A stretch of 15,503 nucleotides of DNA from JBJFGR01 sp051892875 (lineage in GTDB: Bacteria > Pseudomonadota > Gammaproteobacteria > Enterobacterales > Succinivibrionaceae): positions 1-15,503 of the forward strand of contig JBJFGR010000050.1 of the NCBI GenBank assembly GCA_051892875.1, read 5' to 3'. How positions within the stretch are numbered: position 1 is the first letter of the stretch; every line of letters starts with the position of its first letter. Below are positions 15,201 through 15,503 of the stretch, one piece after another. The translations under genes were made by a program, and so were the position numbers. The notes beneath the pieces are model-generated. The model worked only from the letters and a program-made list of their open reading frames with translations, searched no databases and was not told the DNA's origin.

Positions 15201-15218
15201 ACTATTATTCAACTCCAT
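12210..15218 (-). CDS. PLD nuclease-superfamily 2 helicase fusion with DUF3427-like C-terminus
   Basis: A 1002-residue multidomain protein, probably a DNA translocase-nuclease. Residues about 30-200 form a phospholipase D-type nuclease domain with one HxK motif (His128-Lys130) and GSSNWTAGAL (145-154). Residues about 225-600 form the helicase: Walker A SATGTGKS (261-268), DECHHAG (352-358), MTASP (377-381), IFNEGVDIPEI (533-543) and QQLGRGLRKH (560-569). A middle region (about 610-845) resembles helicase-linked helical modules. The end (about 850-1000) has the DUF3427 pattern NIGGYFYDTDTKTFPVF, YEDRF, LFVRK and YFLGEI. No methyltransferase is present, so type III restriction is not supported. 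Related PLD-DEAD-DUF3427 proteins occur in mobile and defence regions; a phage-defence role is inferred. The ATG has no clear ribosome site. An IS3 relic lies about 40 bases upstream. Confidence 0.88.
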   Translation of the reverse strand: MELNNSINFCKNFNHESKILNLVNETNLAYAPQFLYNKRENNLKVANSFEYELEHCQEFIISVAFITQGGVAPFLLKLKELEKKNIPGKILTTDYLHFSEPKALETLASLKNIELKMFCTNKSSGGFHTKGYIFKKEEVYNIIIGSSNWTAGALYLNQEWNTKFTLDLSDNFSKEILSEFKSLWDSDNSKNYVDFIDEYKTKYLKQKIIRKQQETALKEIIVDLPTYKLRPNKMQVEFIANLEKLYNSTVNTEHNKGLLISATGTGKSFASAFAMRQLNAERVLFVVHREQIAKQALKTYKKVFGSSKTYGLISGSDKDYECDFVFSTMQTMSKPFVLEEYDPKYFDVIVLDECHHAGSTGYVRIMDYFKPKFWLGMTASPDTNNYDIYSLFDHNIIYEITLQQALNEDLLCSFHYYGITDIQINGVDVNEEDIKFSDLVSNARIDYILQNAQYYGYSGERVKGVIFCSSVEEAKELSKLFNTRHNPNSGDYYKTIALSGADSQEDREIAIEKLSTNDTLDNNYYDYIFTVDIFNEGVDIPEINQVIMLRPTQSVVVFIQQLGRGLRKHADKEYVVILDFIANYNNNFMIPMALFGDRSYNKDNMRRFIREGNKLISGCSSIHFDEISRKKIYASIDKVKTNNIQIFKDAYKSLKFKIGRIPTIAEFKKYGSIDITKIFLHKKYGSYHKFLQDVEKNNYAVTLTAKQEEIVYYLSSKVALFKRKHELILLRELIAQCTSSFADENTSLCLQYGEVMERNCVKNYANTQNCVYNNLVNNFLGKDVKKKFANCVLISKTRDDWYSLAPDFIQYLNSDKIFLDMVNEIIDFGIDRVEENYADIYKDTNFNLYKKYTYEDVCRLLNWDKNLNGQNIGGYFYDTDTKTFPVFINYEKTEDDIAYEDRFVSENRLIALSKKPRDVGSSDANHIYKRTPKDKDNRIFLFVRKNKDDDEAKEFYFLGEIHAEGEPKPTLVSNDKGKQKAFEICYRLETPVRNDIYDYIVN

Positions 15219-15258
15219 AACACATATCGCTAATTAGGATCTATAAAATTACACAAAT

Positions 15259-15390
15259 TGGGAGGGATGCGAACAAAAAACTGGACAATTATTTCACATT
15301 GCTAAGTCTGTATTGAACAGGAATCAATCCACCTAATTTATTTTTAATTCTAACATTATTATACCATTGAATTAGAAGATTCCCAAATTG
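15259..15390 (-). mobile_element. 3' end of an IS3-family element (truncated)
   Basis: The minus-strand frame ending at TAA 15289-15291 reads LIQWYNNVRIKNKLGGLIPV and then QYRLSNVK. This is the typical C-terminus of IS3-family OrfB integrases (YYNxxRIxxKLxGLxPxxYR). Beyond the stop, the segment TGGGAGGGATGCG and on to CTGGACA (15259-15286) resembles an IS3 terminal repeat. Upstream, similarity breaks off near 15390, where a different GC-richer sequence begins. Only the last 35 or so codons remain, so the element is inactive. Confidence 0.8.
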
Positions 15391-15503
15391 GCGGACAATC
15401 CCCTAATATAGCCCGATAATTTTTACTTCAGTTTTCTCGGTCTGCCTCCGGAAGTTCGACAGTTGACTTCCCCCTAAAATCCCCTCCAGGCGTTGATACG
15501 CCT
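15391..15503 (-). mobile_element. GC-rich fragment, likely end of a second mobile element
   Basis: Base composition rises sharply here, to around half G+C, unlike the rest of the window. A minus-strand frame runs from the right edge to TAG (15403-15405), encoding 32 residues that end FRRQTEKTEVKIIGLY. I do not recognise the family. The run GGACAATCCCC next to the IS3 break could be the terminus of an inserted element. The interpretation as a transposase tail is inference. Confidence 0.4.

Noticed and set aside
12210..15218. Type III restriction endonuclease (Res) assignment
   Set aside because: The helicase motifs fit, but no Mod methyltransferase is adjacent, and the PLD domain and DUF3427-like tail are not those of Res.
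1..15503. CRISPR array or tandem repeats
   Set aside because: No regularly spaced direct repeats were seen anywhere in the window.

Overview
The window is about 15.5 kb of AT-rich DNA (roughly 30% G+C by eye). Several features point to a low-GC gammaproteobacterium: a holD-like gene overlapping rimI, a pyrB-pyrI pair, pntA-pntB encoding E. coli-type transhydrogenase, a ptsI-crr pair, and an E. coli-like tRNA-Trp with encoded CCA. A host-associated anaerobe such as a member of the Succinivibrionaceae would fit, but that taxonomic guess is inference.

The left part (1-5.3 kb) begins with the tail of an upstream gene. It continues with a divergent PTS enzyme I gene (ptsI) and a crr-like EIIA gene, closed by a hairpin terminator. 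Next is an AlkD-type DNA alkylation repair gene. On the minus strand pyrB-pyrI follows, transcribed from a near-consensus promoter with a hairpin in its leader. The two PTS proteins keep the residues that accept phosphate (EI His185, EIIA His88). They lack residues needed for normal flux: EI has no counterpart of the E. coli R358 PEP-binding arginine, and EIIA has Gln72 where E. coli has His75. This suggests a signalling PTS rather than a sugar-transporting one.

The middle part (5.3-10.9 kb) is housekeeping on the plus strand. It holds tRNA-Trp, a holD-like gene with an unexplained C-terminal extension, rimI, a secreted M23 peptidase with a DUF4124-like N-terminus, and pntA-pntB behind a recognisable promoter and ending at a strong terminator.

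The right part (10.9-15.5 kb) is accessory. It contains degraded transposase fragments of IS66 type (plus strand) and IS1634 type (minus strand), a MutT/NudG-like Nudix hydrolase, and a large PLD nuclease/DEAD-type helicase protein with a DUF3427-like C-terminus. Upstream of the helicase lies the truncated 3' end of an IS3-family element, joined to a distinctly GC-richer fragment at the window edge. The helicase looks like a phage-defence or restriction-type effector sitting alone between insertion-sequence scars. It is the best candidate for a system that is not fully described, followed by the degenerate EI/EIIA pair.
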